DNA from: Flavobacteriales bacterium
Lineage (GTDB): Bacteria; Bacteroidota; Bacteroidia; Flavobacteriales_G; JALEGO01
Assembly: GCA_020629755.1 (NCBI GenBank)
Contig: JAHDCS010000002.1
Coordinates: forward strand, 1-64,000
DNA length: 64,000 nt
Reading direction: 5' to 3'
Numbering within the stretch: position 1 is the first letter of the stretch; each line of letters starts with the position of its first letter. Below, piece after piece: positions 1-9,701 of the stretch. A program made the position numbers and the translations under genes. Below the pieces are notes generated by a model. That model was not told where the DNA came from. It saw only the letters and a list, made by a program, of their open reading frames with translations, and ran no database searches.

Positions 1-178
1 TGATAGAATGGTTATAGCTGCAATAAGTTATTAGGTGTGAAAGCGGACATTCAATTAAAATAAAGTAATTAGCAATCAAAAAACAGCAATTCACATAATT
101 GCTAAAATTCATGTAAAAAAGGTTCTTTTTAGAACAAAATAAATATTTATTATTGTAGACTACCCTTTATTTACACAC

Positions 179-3100
179 ATGAAGCGTCAAAATTATTTAC
201 TTCTTTCTTTTTGTTTATTATCTCTGTCTTTTTTTGCTGAAGGGACTAAACAAATCATGCCTGATTCTACTGTGCCTGCTAATTTTGTGTTGCACGACAT
301 TGGTTTGGCGCACATTGATTATTACACCTGGGCGGTCACAGATCAGCCAGAAAAGCGCTTGCATATTAGAATAGGCGATCAGAATGTAGAACAAATACAT
401 ATGGGGTTTAAATTAAGAACCAATCATCCTAAATGGGGCAGTGCTTTAAATACAACCGTATATTTTAGAATTAAAGATGAATTAGGTAATGTTGTGATGG
501 CGCCAACACTCATCCCAACAACGTCGGGAGATGGATACATAGAAACCTATAAACAAGCAATTGAAGGGCCAGAGATGACTGCGGCATCTGGAGGGTACAA
601 TGCTTTAACCTTTACCCCCTCCCTGCCAGGCGATTACTATATAGAATTCAATGACGATGCAACTGTTGTAGGCTCAGGGTTTTGGACAATGTTTGAGTAT
701 TTTGACCTTCAAGTGGTTAATAAAATTGATAGTTTTAATATTGATGGCAGAGTATGGACCAACACCATGTACTTAAACACGCCTCCTGATCCGGGTATGC
801 CTAACTTTGATCAGCCATTTGACACCACCTTTTATTTCTTTCATACCGATTCTATTATTACTTCTGTACAGTTTGATTCGTTAAGAGGGCTTGGCTTTGC
901 CGTATTTTGTAATTCATACGGCCCCACCAATACAGGAGATATTGTTGTAGATAGAAAGTCAAAGTTTGGTAAAGAAGAAGAGCCAGTTTATAAAGTGTTT
1001 TTGAATTATCCAGAAGCCGTTGAGTTTCCGCCTACATCTGTAACACCTTCTATTTTATCTTCTAGCATTGAAGGTTGTCGTCCGATTGGGTATGATTTTT
1101 TTATAGAAGTTACTAATAATGGGTATGTCGAGGGGTATTTTGATCTAAATTCTACTGGTGCTTTCGAACCAGGTTCTGCGGATGTAGATTTCTTATTTAG
1201 TGTTTTGCAAGGCGATAATGTATTTTATTGGGATGGATTAGATGGCCTAGGAAATCCAGTACCAGATATGTTAACAGTTGAATTAGTGGCAAAGTTTAAT
1301 GCTGGGGTGACGCATCTGCCTATGTACGATGTTGAATACAATACTAAAGGCTATGAAATATTAACCCATGCCCCTGCTGGAGGTGTGCAAGATGTGTATT
1401 GGGATGATTCAGACGTAAATGGCACAACCAATACCGTGTTACCCTGTGATGGAACAACAGCCGTTTGTCACCCTTGGGATACGCTTTTTGGCAACGAAAA
1501 GACCGTAAATACCTATTGGGTAACACACTTTGATTTTGACACCTTAACCTTTGTGTTTTATGACGATTGTACACCCGTTGCCACTACAGATACCGTTATT
1601 GTACCTAAAAATACGCCTACCACTATCGCTGTTCAATCAAATGATTATGATCCAGATTCTCATACGTTTACAACAACGCTTATTGCTGGTTCGGGCCCAT
1701 CTAATGGCAGTATAGTACTGAGTGGAGATGATATTATTTATACACCAGATGTAGATTATATTGGTCCAGATACTTTTTATTATAGTATTTGTGATGGGGG
1801 ATTTCCGCCTCCAATATTGTGTGATACCGGAATGGTTGTCATAGAGGTACAGTGCGATGATGATGCGCTTGATGGGCTCATTGAGGGGAACGCTGACCCT
1901 GATGGCGATGGTGTAGACAACGATTGCGATTTAGATGCTGATAACGATGGTATTTGTGATAGCATGGAAGGATTAGACGATACGGATGGCGATGGAATCA
2001 TAGACATGGTAGATTTAGATTCTGATAACGATGGTATACCAGACGCTATAGAAGCCAATGGAGGAGTGCCGCCAAGCAATTACAATCCGTTTACGGGTCG
2101 TATTGATGATATAGATTCAGATGGCGATGGTTTAGTTGATGTAATGGATGGGGATCCAACAACAGGATATACCACATCTTCTACTTGTTTACAACCTAAT
2201 ATATCTACCGATTGTGATGGGGTGATGGACGCCTATGACTTAGATTCAGATAATGATGGCATTGCTGATTATGTAGAAGCTGGCGGTACAGATATAGACA
2301 ATGATGCTAAAGTAGATGCTTTTGTAGATGCTAATGGCGATGGAATGCATGACGATTATTTAGCAACAGCTTTACCATTACCAAATACTGACGGAACAGG
2401 AAAGGCAAATTATATTGATGCCGATTCAGATGGCGATGGCATTGATGATAATTATGAAGGGCAACCCTCTCCCTATGTTGCAATTGGGGCATATACAGAT
2501 ACTGACGGGGATGGACTCATTGACTTGTATGATCCTGACAGTGGTAACCAACCTTTGGTGCCCAATAATTACGATGGCGATGCAGATGCAGATTATCTTG
2601 ATTTAGACTCAGACAACGATGATGTTTTAGACCAAATAGAAGCCAACGACAACAACATGGATGGGGTAGCAGATATTTCTGCTTCTGGTACAGACACGGA
2701 TGGCGACGGCATTGATGATAATTACGACAACAGCTCTGCAGATGCCTGTGATCCTACTACTATTTTTAATCCCCAAAATTCAGATACAGACCTTCAGCCA
2801 GATTTTAGAGATGAGGATGATGATAATGATGGCATTTTAACGTACGATGAAATTGTTGATATTGATCCAAATAATGGCGTACCCGATTATTTTGAGCAGG
2901 CTGAATGTCCTGAAGGCACAACGGTAGATGGGTATAATACCATTTCTGGAAATGCAGATGCGGTTACCGCTGAAAATCTGGTTACTAATTCTGCCAATGC
3001 ATTAGGCGCATCTAACGCCAATCACGCTGCCTTAGACGTAGGATCTTGGATAATTGTCGATTTAACAGATACTGTATTATCTGGGAATACCCTTGTTTTT

Positions 3101-6100
3101 AGTATGGCAAAAGCCGGCGGTGGCGGAAAAGCTAGGATGCGTATTGAGCAATCTATTGACGGCACGACCTTTAGTAATCCGTCTGTCTATATATCAAATG
3201 TGACGGTACCTACCTATGAAAACTACAATTATATAGTTTCAGCAAACACGAGGTATGTAAGGGTAACACGAACGGCGAGAATTGCTGCTTTTGAGTCGGT
3301 GAGTTATTCATTTGATAAACCTATTTGCGCGCCTGACAAAGACAATGATGGGGTTACCGATGTGTCAGATGTTGATAACGATAACGATGGTATTCTAGAT
3401 ACAGAAGAGGGTTTAGGTGATTTAGATGGCGATGGCATACCAAACCATTGTGATTTAGATTCAGATAACGATGGTATTCCGGATGCTGTTGAAGCCAATG
3501 GCGGAGTATTACCCCCAAACATGAATGATCAGGGCTTTTATTCTGGGTCTTACATTAAACTTAATGACGCTGATGGTGACGGATGGGCTTCAGATGTAGA
3601 TGATTCTGAAGGGGGTACTAATTTACCAAATCCAGATTCAGATTTAGACGGCATTTCTGATTTACAGGATTTAGATTCTGACAACGATTGTTTGCCAGAT
3701 GGTTTAGAGGCCAATAAAGGGGTTATGCCTGTAAACATGGACGATAACGGACAATATCCTGTAGCATACTCTACAGTGAATGATGCTGATTCAGATGGTC
3801 TTATGGATGATATTGATTTAGATGAAGGAAACGTTATTTTATGCAACCCTAATTCAGAAAGTGCAGATTTTAATGATTATATAGACACCGATTCTGATAA
3901 TGATGGGGTATTAGATATTTTGGAGGGATCAGAACCCGACCCAATCCTTACAGGAATAGATACAGATGGCGATGGTATAGATAATATATGCGATATAGAT
4001 AATGGCGGCACACCCGCTACTGTACCAGATGAAGATGGAGATGGAGCTCCTGATTACTTAGACGTGTGCAAACAAAGTATTGCGAATGGCGATTGGAATA
4101 GTCCTTCAACTTGGAGTGACGGCATTGTGCCTGATTGCGACGATTGTGTGTATATAAATCACACGCTTACAGCTTCTTCCCCAGTGTATGCTTCAAATCT
4201 TGTATTGACAGCTTCTGGTAGTTTAGATATGGGCGATAATCAACTCAACATTTGCGGAAGTCTATGCAATGAAGGCTCTAGCGCCAACTTTACTTCAACA
4301 GGCAAGGTAAGGTTCTTCGGCACTGCTACCAATCAGGAATTAAAAGGGGATTTAAATATCTGTGACCTACAAATCGATAATTCTAATGGCGTAGATGTAA
4401 ATACTGGGTTTATTTGTATTTCAAAATCTTTAGAGTTAAAAGAGGGGATATTAGATGTAAACCTAGCAGATTCATTTTTATTGAAGTGCACCTCAGTTGA
4501 CCAAACTGCTTATATAAAAGGGAGCGGAAATGGTAATTTAAGCGGAGAAATCACTTTAGAAAGATGTGTACAAGGGTGCGCAGGATACATTTCTATAGGC
4601 GCTCCGTTTGATATGACTTTAGAACAGTTTGAGAATGTGTATTTTCAAGGTTTTCCCGGCACGTATTATGATACGCTTTGGGCAAACACCTATACCTATA
4701 ATGAAGCTGCAGTAGGGGTTTCTGACTCAGGATACACTGTTCCTGCTTCTACTACAAGCATTATCACAGCAGGCACTGGTATGGTAAATTATAATTGGGA
4801 TGTTCAATTTCCGTACACTATTGCCATAACGGGTCCGTACAATTTAGATCCGTTTTCTTTTCCAATCAGTTATACCTCAACAAGTTTTGGAAACAACCAT
4901 GATGGCTTTAATTTAATATCTAATCCCTACCCAGGCACTTTAGATTGGAAAAGTTCTGGCGGCTGGACTAAAGTAGGCTGTTGTGATGCGATTTACACTT
5001 TTAATAGGTGCTTGAATCAATATTCGTCATTTGTTTCTGGTATTAGTGTAAATGAAGGCTCGCAATATATCCCTGCGTTTAGTTCGTTTTTTGTAAAAGC
5101 ACATTCTTCTGGTGCTACTATTGATGTTACAAGAGATGCAATAGTAGATACTTCAGTTGCATTGTATTCAAGTATTCCGCTTGCCTGTTTGAAATCAAAA
5201 TTAACGTCGGGTTCTTATTCTGATGAATTGGCGATTACATTTGGAGATACGGCGTCTTCTAATGGATTAGGAAGCTGGTATGGAGCAGCAAAAGTGTTTA
5301 CAAATGTACCATATTATCCAAGCATTTATTCTATACAAGAGCAGCCTTACGATTCTTATGAAATGTCTATTAACATGATGCAAGAAATAGGGCAAAACAG
5401 AGTGGTTGATGTACATGTTAACGCTCAGTTTGTAGGTAATTACACTTTAGAGTTTTCTGGTTTTGAAACGTTTGACAATGATGTTTGTATAGTATTAGAA
5501 GATACTGAATTAAATGCATCACAGATTTTATCTGCAGGGTCAACATATAGTTTTAGTGTGTCTGATACCGGCACTTTTGAGCGGTTTAAAATTCACTTTA
5601 AGGCTCCTCTTAATGTAGTGGCTTCTAACAATAATTGTGGCAATACAAATAGCTCTACTTCATATATTGAAGCCGGAGGTATGGTAGGTGATTTTTATGT
5701 ATTTGATCAGCAAAACAACATTGTTTCTCAAGCAGAAAACACAAACTGGTTAAATTTACCTGGGTTAAATACAGGTACATACACCGCCGTATTTTCTTCA
5801 TCTGATATAGCCTGTTCTAATGTGCAAAAAACATTTACAATTAGTGGCCCGTCTACCATTCAGGCATCTTTACAAAATACTAGCCCTACAGATTGCCAAT
5901 CTGAAGATGGAGCCATTGAAGTTGTGTCTGTTTCAGGAGGGATAGCGCCTTATACATATCAATGGCAAGATGGCTCATTTGGTCAAACGTTGAGTAGTAT
6001 TTCATCTGGCACTTATTCTTTAACTATCACTGATGCTCAAAATTGTGAAACTATTCAATCCATTTCTTTAGGATCAGATATAGAAGCAGAACCATTCTTT

Positions 6101-6610
6101 ATTTTAAATCAAACTACGTTTGGTGTAGGTGAAAATATTGAGTTTGACGCGTCTTTAAGTGAGGGGGTTAATAATTTTATGTGGGATTATGGCGACGGAA
6201 ATACAAGCAACCAAATGAATGCTGTACACAATTACTCTAATGAAGGTACTTACCTTGTGAAGTTAATTGCACAAAGTACCTCTAGCGGATGTATAAAAGA
6301 ATTTTCAAGGCTGATTCAAGTAGGCAATGGCGTAGTTGGTGCTGAGCAACAAAACATAGCACAAGAATACCTTAGCTTTTTAGAAAACCCAACAAGTGAA
6401 CAGATAAATATAACATTTAACAAAAGGGTATTTAATGATGCATTTACGCACATTGCACTCTATGCATCGTCGGGAAAGCTTGTCTATCACAGTCAAATTT
6501 CGGCAACTAACATGATAATACCAGCTCGAGCTTTATCTTCTGGTGTATATTATGTAACATTACAGGGTGTTAACAAGATTCATCAAAGACCAATTGTTGT
6601 TACAAAATAA
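179..6610 (+). CDS. Giant T9SS-secreted calcium-repeat surface adhesin
   Basis: This 2143-residue secreted protein begins with a signal peptide (about residues 1-22). A cadherin-like tandem domain lies near 465-560 (many Asp, motif VDYIGPDTFYY). Two blocks of thrombospondin type 3-like calcium repeats (DxDxDGxxD) follow at about 560-907 and 1050-1297, separated by a sugar-binding-like beta domain. The sequence GDWNSPSTWSDG opens another beta-rich section near 1300. A SprB-like repeat lies near 1897-1967 and a PKD domain (WDYGDGNTS) near 1979-2040. The last 80 residues are a type A T9SS sorting domain (NPTSEQINI, then GVYYVTLQG). The architecture indicates a calcium-stiffened stalk exported by T9SS and attached at the cell surface, probably for adhesion; ligand unknown. 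The next gene starts directly at its stop codon. The 178 bases upstream hold no gene I can support. Confidence 0.85.
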   Translation: MKRQNYLLLSFCLLSLSFFAEGTKQIMPDSTVPANFVLHDIGLAHIDYYTWAVTDQPEKRLHIRIGDQNVEQIHMGFKLRTNHPKWGSALNTTVYFRIKDELGNVVMAPTLIPTTSGDGYIETYKQAIEGPEMTAASGGYNALTFTPSLPGDYYIEFNDDATVVGSGFWTMFEYFDLQVVNKIDSFNIDGRVWTNTMYLNTPPDPGMPNFDQPFDTTFYFFHTDSIITSVQFDSLRGLGFAVFCNSYGPTNTGDIVVDRKSKFGKEEEPVYKVFLNYPEAVEFPPTSVTPSILSSSIEGCRPIGYDFFIEVTNNGYVEGYFDLNSTGAFEPGSADVDFLFSVLQGDNVFYWDGLDGLGNPVPDMLTVELVAKFNAGVTHLPMYDVEYNTKGYEILTHAPAGGVQDVYWDDSDVNGTTNTVLPCDGTTAVCHPWDTLFGNEKTVNTYWVTHFDFDTLTFVFYDDCTPVATTDTVIVPKNTPTTIAVQSNDYDPDSHTFTTTLIAGSGPSNGSIVLSGDDIIYTPDVDYIGPDTFYYSICDGGFPPPILCDTGMVVIEVQCDDDALDGLIEGNADPDGDGVDNDCDLDADNDGICDSMEGLDDTDGDGIIDMVDLDSDNDGIPDAIEANGGVPPSNYNPFTGRIDDIDSDGDGLVDVMDGDPTTGYTTSSTCLQPNISTDCDGVMDAYDLDSDNDGIADYVEAGGTDIDNDAKVDAFVDANGDGMHDDYLATALPLPNTDGTGKANYIDADSDGDGIDDNYEGQPSPYVAIGAYTDTDGDGLIDLYDPDSGNQPLVPNNYDGDADADYLDLDSDNDDVLDQIEANDNNMDGVADISASGTDTDGDGIDDNYDNSSADACDPTTIFNPQNSDTDLQPDFRDEDDDNDGILTYDEIVDIDPNNGVPDYFEQAECPEGTTVDGYNTISGNADAVTAENLVTNSANALGASNANHAALDVGSWIIVDLTDTVLSGNTLVFSMAKAGGGGKARMRIEQSIDGTTFSNPSVYISNVTVPTYENYNYIVSANTRYVRVTRTARIAAFESVSYSFDKPICAPDKDNDGVTDVSDVDNDNDGILDTEEGLGDLDGDGIPNHCDLDSDNDGIPDAVEANGGVLPPNMNDQGFYSGSYIKLNDADGDGWASDVDDSEGGTNLPNPDSDLDGISDLQDLDSDNDCLPDGLEANKGVMPVNMDDNGQYPVAYSTVNDADSDGLMDDIDLDEGNVILCNPNSESADFNDYIDTDSDNDGVLDILEGSEPDPILTGIDTDGDGIDNICDIDNGGTPATVPDEDGDGAPDYLDVCKQSIANGDWNSPSTWSDGIVPDCDDCVYINHTLTASSPVYASNLVLTASGSLDMGDNQLNICGSLCNEGSSANFTSTGKVRFFGTATNQELKGDLNICDLQIDNSNGVDVNTGFICISKSLELKEGILDVNLADSFLLKCTSVDQTAYIKGSGNGNLSGEITLERCVQGCAGYISIGAPFDMTLEQFENVYFQGFPGTYYDTLWANTYTYNEAAVGVSDSGYTVPASTTSIITAGTGMVNYNWDVQFPYTIAITGPYNLDPFSFPISYTSTSFGNNHDGFNLISNPYPGTLDWKSSGGWTKVGCCDAIYTFNRCLNQYSSFVSGISVNEGSQYIPAFSSFFVKAHSSGATIDVTRDAIVDTSVALYSSIPLACLKSKLTSGSYSDELAITFGDTASSNGLGSWYGAAKVFTNVPYYPSIYSIQEQPYDSYEMSINMMQEIGQNRVVDVHVNAQFVGNYTLEFSGFETFDNDVCIVLEDTELNASQILSAGSTYSFSVSDTGTFERFKIHFKAPLNVVASNNNCGNTNSSTSYIEAGGMVGDFYVFDQQNNIVSQAENTNWLNLPGLNTGTYTAVFSSSDIACSNVQKTFTISGPSTIQASLQNTSPTDCQSEDGAIEVVSVSGGIAPYTYQWQDGSFGQTLSSISSGTYSLTITDAQNCETIQSISLGSDIEAEPFFILNQTTFGVGENIEFDASLSEGVNNFMWDYGDGNTSNQMNAVHNYSNEGTYLVKLIAQSTSSGCIKEFSRLIQVGNGVVGAEQQNIAQEYLSFLENPTSEQINITFNKRVFNDAFTHIALYASSGKLVYHSQISATNMIIPARALSSGVYYVTLQGVNKIHQRPIVVTK

Positions 6611-6838
6611 ATGAGAGAAAAAATAGTCATAGCATTTATTGTTTTAGCTGGGATGTTTTCTCTGCCTATTTTAGCGCAAGGTCCGCCGCCTCCACCGCCG
6701 CCGCCAGTGGGTTCAGATAGCGAGCCACCTTGTTGGCCGCCCCCATGTATACCTGTTAATCAAGGCGTGGTACTTTTGTTGTTAGCCGGGACAGCTTACG
6801 GCCTTTACTCTGTAAGATCAATACCACATAAAGAATGA
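6611..6838 (+). CDS. Small poly-proline, single-span membrane protein (PID-CTERM-like)
   Basis: A 75-residue protein with a signal peptide ending near LAQ (residue 23), a run of eight prolines, a Pro/Cys segment (PPCWPPPCIP), a hydrophobic span VVLLLLAGTAYGLYSV and a short basic tail. This plan resembles short Bacteroidota proteins that carry poly-Pro, then a PIDGG-type motif, one membrane span and a charged end (called PID-CTERM in some annotation sets). Here the motif is PVNQG rather than PIDGG, so membership is tentative. The ATG abuts the TAA of the adhesin gene with no spacing, so the two are almost certainly co-translated. It could be an anchor, a sorting substrate or an accessory of the adhesin; the sequence does not decide between these. 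Confidence 0.6.
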   Translation: MREKIVIAFIVLAGMFSLPILAQGPPPPPPPPVGSDSEPPCWPPPCIPVNQGVVLLLLAGTAYGLYSVRSIPHKE

Positions 6839-6848
6839 AGACGTATTT

Positions 6849-8090
6849 TTAGCTTTTAACTAAAAACCTGTAAAAATCGCCTGATTTTTGTTCGAGCAAG
6901 ACCTTGTTGTTGCCTTTTAGTTTTGATATCGCTTTAGCCTTAGGATGATGCATTGTAAAAAGAGTCGTCTTTTTAATAACCTTAGTGTTCAAGAAGTCTA
7001 ATTCATCAATTAAAGCGTCAAGAGAATACACAGGATCGATTACTGCATAAAAACTAACAGCAGAGTGTTGAGAGAGGTTGAGCTTGATCTTATGGGTTTC
7101 AAAATAATTGTAAATAATAGATAAATAATTTTCGTTTATAAACGAAAAGTTTTTTAATGTGAGGATTAAAAATATTTGGTTGCTTTTTTCAATGTATGAA
7201 GTGTGTTTTTTTAAAGATTTTTGGGAGGATATGATGGTTCCTTTTAAAGTTGGTTTATCAAAAGGTTTAACAAAAAGCGGGATCTCTTTAATTTTTAGTG
7301 GTTGTATGGTTTTTGGGTGGATGACTGATGCGCCATAATACGACAATTCAATAGACTCTTGATAGGTTAAACGATCTATTTTTTTAACCCTGCTAAATTT
7401 TTTTGGATCAGCTGTTAAAACTCCTGGCACATCTTTCCAAATTGTAATGTTTTTTGCATTTAAACAATAGGCCAATACAGCAGCTGAGTAGTCAGATCCT
7501 TCGCGGCCTAATGTTGTGGTTTGCTTTTTTTGATTAGAGCCAATAAACCCCCCAATGATATATAGGGTATTTCTTTTTAGTTTTTTTAGTGCTTTTTTAG
7601 TGTTTTTAAAGTTAACTGAAGAAGAAGTAACATGTTTTTCAGTTATGATGTATTCACGCGCATCTATCCAGGTGTTTGGAATGCTTTTCTCATTTAAAAA
7701 AGCGCTTACAATTTTTGTTGAAATCAGCTCTCCTTTTGAGACAATATAGCTATAGAGCACATCAGAATTCCCAACTATTTTTTTAGATAATTTAGAGAAA
7801 TTAAGTTGTTGGTCAATGAACGTTTTTAGCAATTTTTGATTGTGTGTATTACATAAAGACCTTATTATTTTAAAATGATATTGTTTTAGAGATTCAATCT
7901 TTTGCTTTGCGCTTTTACCCTTAAGAATTTCGGCATATATATGTTCTAAATTGTTGGTGGTTTTTCCCATGGCAGACACCACAACACAAGCTGATTTTTT
8001 CTTGATGTTTATCTTTTCAAGAACCTTCTGTAAATTTTTAAGTGCTGAAACATCTTTAATCGACGCTCCGCCAAACTTATGAATTTCCAT
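6849..8090 (-). CDS. lysC: Aspartate kinase (aspartokinase)
   Basis: Monofunctional aspartokinase of 413 residues, phosphorylating aspartate as the first step to lysine, threonine, methionine and diaminopimelate. The N-terminal kinase signature KFGGAS is at residues 5-10, SKGELIST near 115, GREGSDYSAA near 195, and WKDVPGVLTADP near 217. The C-terminal third has the length of two ACT regulatory domains but is diverged. No homoserine dehydrogenase domain is fused, so this is the single-function form rather than ThrA. It lies 31 nt downstream of the exbD pair on the same strand and may be read from the same transcript. It converges on the adhesin operon with only 10 nt between the ends. Confidence 0.88.
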   Translation of the reverse strand: MEIHKFGGASIKDVSALKNLQKVLEKINIKKKSACVVVSAMGKTTNNLEHIYAEILKGKSAKQKIESLKQYHFKIIRSLCNTHNQKLLKTFIDQQLNFSKLSKKIVGNSDVLYSYIVSKGELISTKIVSAFLNEKSIPNTWIDAREYIITEKHVTSSSVNFKNTKKALKKLKRNTLYIIGGFIGSNQKKQTTTLGREGSDYSAAVLAYCLNAKNITIWKDVPGVLTADPKKFSRVKKIDRLTYQESIELSYYGASVIHPKTIQPLKIKEIPLFVKPFDKPTLKGTIISSQKSLKKHTSYIEKSNQIFLILTLKNFSFINENYLSIIYNYFETHKIKLNLSQHSAVSFYAVIDPVYSLDALIDELDFLNTKVIKKTTLFTMHHPKAKAISKLKGNNKVLLEQKSGDFYRFLVKS

Positions 8091-8121
8091 ATGGGTTATT
8101 GTCTAAAAAAAGAGAATACAC

Positions 8122-8592
8122 TTATTCACTTGCAGAGGACTTCTGCATGGTAGAGTATAAGATTTTGAGTTGTTGCGATTTTCTGAGTTGTTGTTTTACA
8201 TCTGTAATGACGCCCATTTTTACTTCTTTATCTACCTTTAAAGAGGTAGTAAGCTTAGAGTGCAATGCTTCGTTCTGACCAGCTCTAAAGGTTTCTATAA
8301 ATGGCCTTATATCGTCTACAGTAGCAAAATCGTCATTAAGCTGAATTCTAGGCTCAGATCCATACTTTGCTCTTTTCATTGGCTCTCCAATGTATATATA
8401 ACTTACCAGAGACTTGTTTTCTAATTTTTGAATATCTTCTGCTTGTGGTTGTTCAAGTTTGACTTGTAAATCAACTTCACGCATTACAGTTGTAACCATA
8501 AAGAAAAACAAAAGCATAAATACAATATCTGGCAAAGATGCTGTAGAGATGGCCTGAGAGCCCTTTGAAGATTTTTTCTTGAATCTAGACAT
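8122..8592 (-). CDS. exbD: ExbD/TolR family biopolymer transport protein (second copy)
   Basis: A 156-residue inner-membrane protein with a short basic N-terminus, one membrane span at about residues 22-42 (LPDIVFMLLFFFMVTT) and a periplasmic domain. ExbD-type subunits sit inside the ExbB pore and couple the proton gradient to TonB-driven transport. The Asp in the segment just before the span (PDIVFML) matches the essential proton-carrying residue of the family. Its ATG overlaps the stop of the preceding exbD by one base (TAATG), indicating translational coupling. Two different ExbD copies next to one ExbB is a common Bacteroidota arrangement. Confidence 0.88.
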   Translation of the reverse strand: MSRFKKKSSKGSQAISTASLPDIVFMLLFFFMVTTVMREVDLQVKLEQPQAEDIQKLENKSLVSYIYIGEPMKRAKYGSEPRIQLNDDFATVDDIRPFIETFRAGQNEALHSKLTTSLKVDKEVKMGVITDVKQQLRKSQQLKILYSTMQKSSASE

Positions 8593-9269
8593 TATTGTAC
8601 ATCTTTAGGTTCAGCCTCAGAGATTCTTTGAGGATAAACAGTTTTTATAGCCGTGAGTTGCTCTTTATATTTTGCATCTCTTTTGGCTTTTTCTTCTAGT
8701 ACTTTATATGAAATTCCGAGTCTTTCCTTGGAAAGCTCGTCTCTTAATTCTGAATAGGCTTTAGCCAATTGATCTTGAACTTGTATGTATAAATCATATG
8801 AAGTGCCTCTGTCGTTTTGAAGAGAAATGACTTGTTTGGTAATGGTATACGCATCAAGTATTTGAGCAGCCTTTAAACGCTTTTCCCACTTTTTTTTATC
8901 GTCATCATTAGAGGCGGATGCTAAGCGTTCTTTTGCAATAGATTCAGTAATATCTTCCCATTGAGGAAGGGTTTCTAAACGCGCTTTATTGGCAATAAAT
9001 TCTTTTGCTTTCTCTTTGAGCTGAGAGACATCTAAAAGCTCATTTTCAACTAAAAGTTGATCATTGGCATTAGCAAGAACAACAAATACATCTCGTTCTT
9101 TGATTTTAATATCGTCTTGATCTTGAAGGTCTTCTGGTGGTGGTGGCAACAAACGAGCTAAGCCCCAATCGCTGTCCATGGTGGTTGTAACTAAGAAAAA
9201 AATCAAAAGCAAGAAGGCTATATCAGCCATCGATCCTGCATTGATTTCTGGTGTACCTCTTCTAGACAT
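8592..9269 (-). CDS. exbD: ExbD/TolR family biopolymer transport protein (first copy)
   Basis: An ExbD-like protein of 225 residues, longer than usual (about 140-150). It has one membrane span near residues 13-34 (MADIAFLLLIFFLVTTT) with the family Asp, then an unusually long charged, helix-prone periplasmic region (about 40-215) rich in Lys, Glu and Ala. It begins MSRRGTPEINAGSMADIAF, a start typical of Bacteroidota ExbD. It lies 3 nt downstream of the small membrane gene and overlaps the next exbD by one base. The long periplasmic insert suggests a partner different from that of the shorter copy; this is inference. Confidence 0.88.
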   Translation of the reverse strand: MSRRGTPEINAGSMADIAFLLLIFFLVTTTMDSDWGLARLLPPPPEDLQDQDDIKIKERDVFVVLANANDQLLVENELLDVSQLKEKAKEFIANKARLETLPQWEDITESIAKERLASASNDDDKKKWEKRLKAAQILDAYTITKQVISLQNDRGTSYDLYIQVQDQLAKAYSELRDELSKERLGISYKVLEEKAKRDAKYKEQLTAIKTVYPQRISEAEPKDVQ

Positions 9270-9272
9270 ATT

Positions 9273-9686
9273 TTACTTAATTAATTTGCTAACAGTAGAG
9301 TAAATTATAGACCCTACAGCCATCACAAACAATGTATAAAAAGTATACAAACCTACTCCTGACCACTTGGAAGTGGAGGCAGATATTTTACCATAAGTAG
9401 GCAAAACAGCATCAGACGAGAATATAAAACTAATTACAATTGCGACCACTATAGCCCCAACCATTATAAGGCTCTTTTTAGACCCCCCAGGATTGTTGAT
9501 CATGCCTATAACACCCGAGAGTAGAACACCTATAGTTGCAATAGCAAGAACAACGTAAATGAAGTATAGTAAATAATCGTCTTGATTAGTATCAATATAA
9601 CTATGCTCATCAGCCATTAATGAAAATAAAACCAATAGAACTCCAATGGCACAGAGAGCGTAAAGAAAAATTTTAGATAAACTCAT
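9273..9686 (-). CDS. Small four-span membrane protein within the exb operon
   Basis: A 137-residue integral membrane protein with four predicted hydrophobic spans (about residues 5-25, 40-62, 72-92 and 112-133). No enzymatic motif is visible. It sits between exbB (15 nt upstream) and the first exbD (3 nt downstream). Bacteroidota exbB-exbD operons often carry a small membrane gene at this place, so a structural or assembly role in the ExbBD complex is likely but unproven. I do not recognise a named family with confidence. Confidence 0.7.
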   Translation of the reverse strand: MSLSKIFLYALCAIGVLLVLFSLMADEHSYIDTNQDDYLLYFIYVVLAIATIGVLLSGVIGMINNPGGSKKSLIMVGAIVVAIVISFIFSSDAVLPTYGKISASTSKWSGVGLYTFYTLFVMAVGSIIYSTVSKLIK

Positions 9687-9701
9687 AATGGTAATTGTAA
9701 T

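Noticed and set aside
1..178. Possible end of an upstream gene at the left edge
   Set aside because: One short frame reads a few residues to a stop, but nothing identifies it as coding.
1780..4070. Reverse-strand open frames rich in Ser and Pro inside the adhesin
   Set aside because: They are the mirror of the Asp/Gly calcium repeats on the plus strand; no start signals and composition is an artefact of the repeat.
6853..6877. Hairpin at the lysC end as a terminator
   Set aside because: The stem is all A and T except one pair, and it includes coding sequence; too weak to call.
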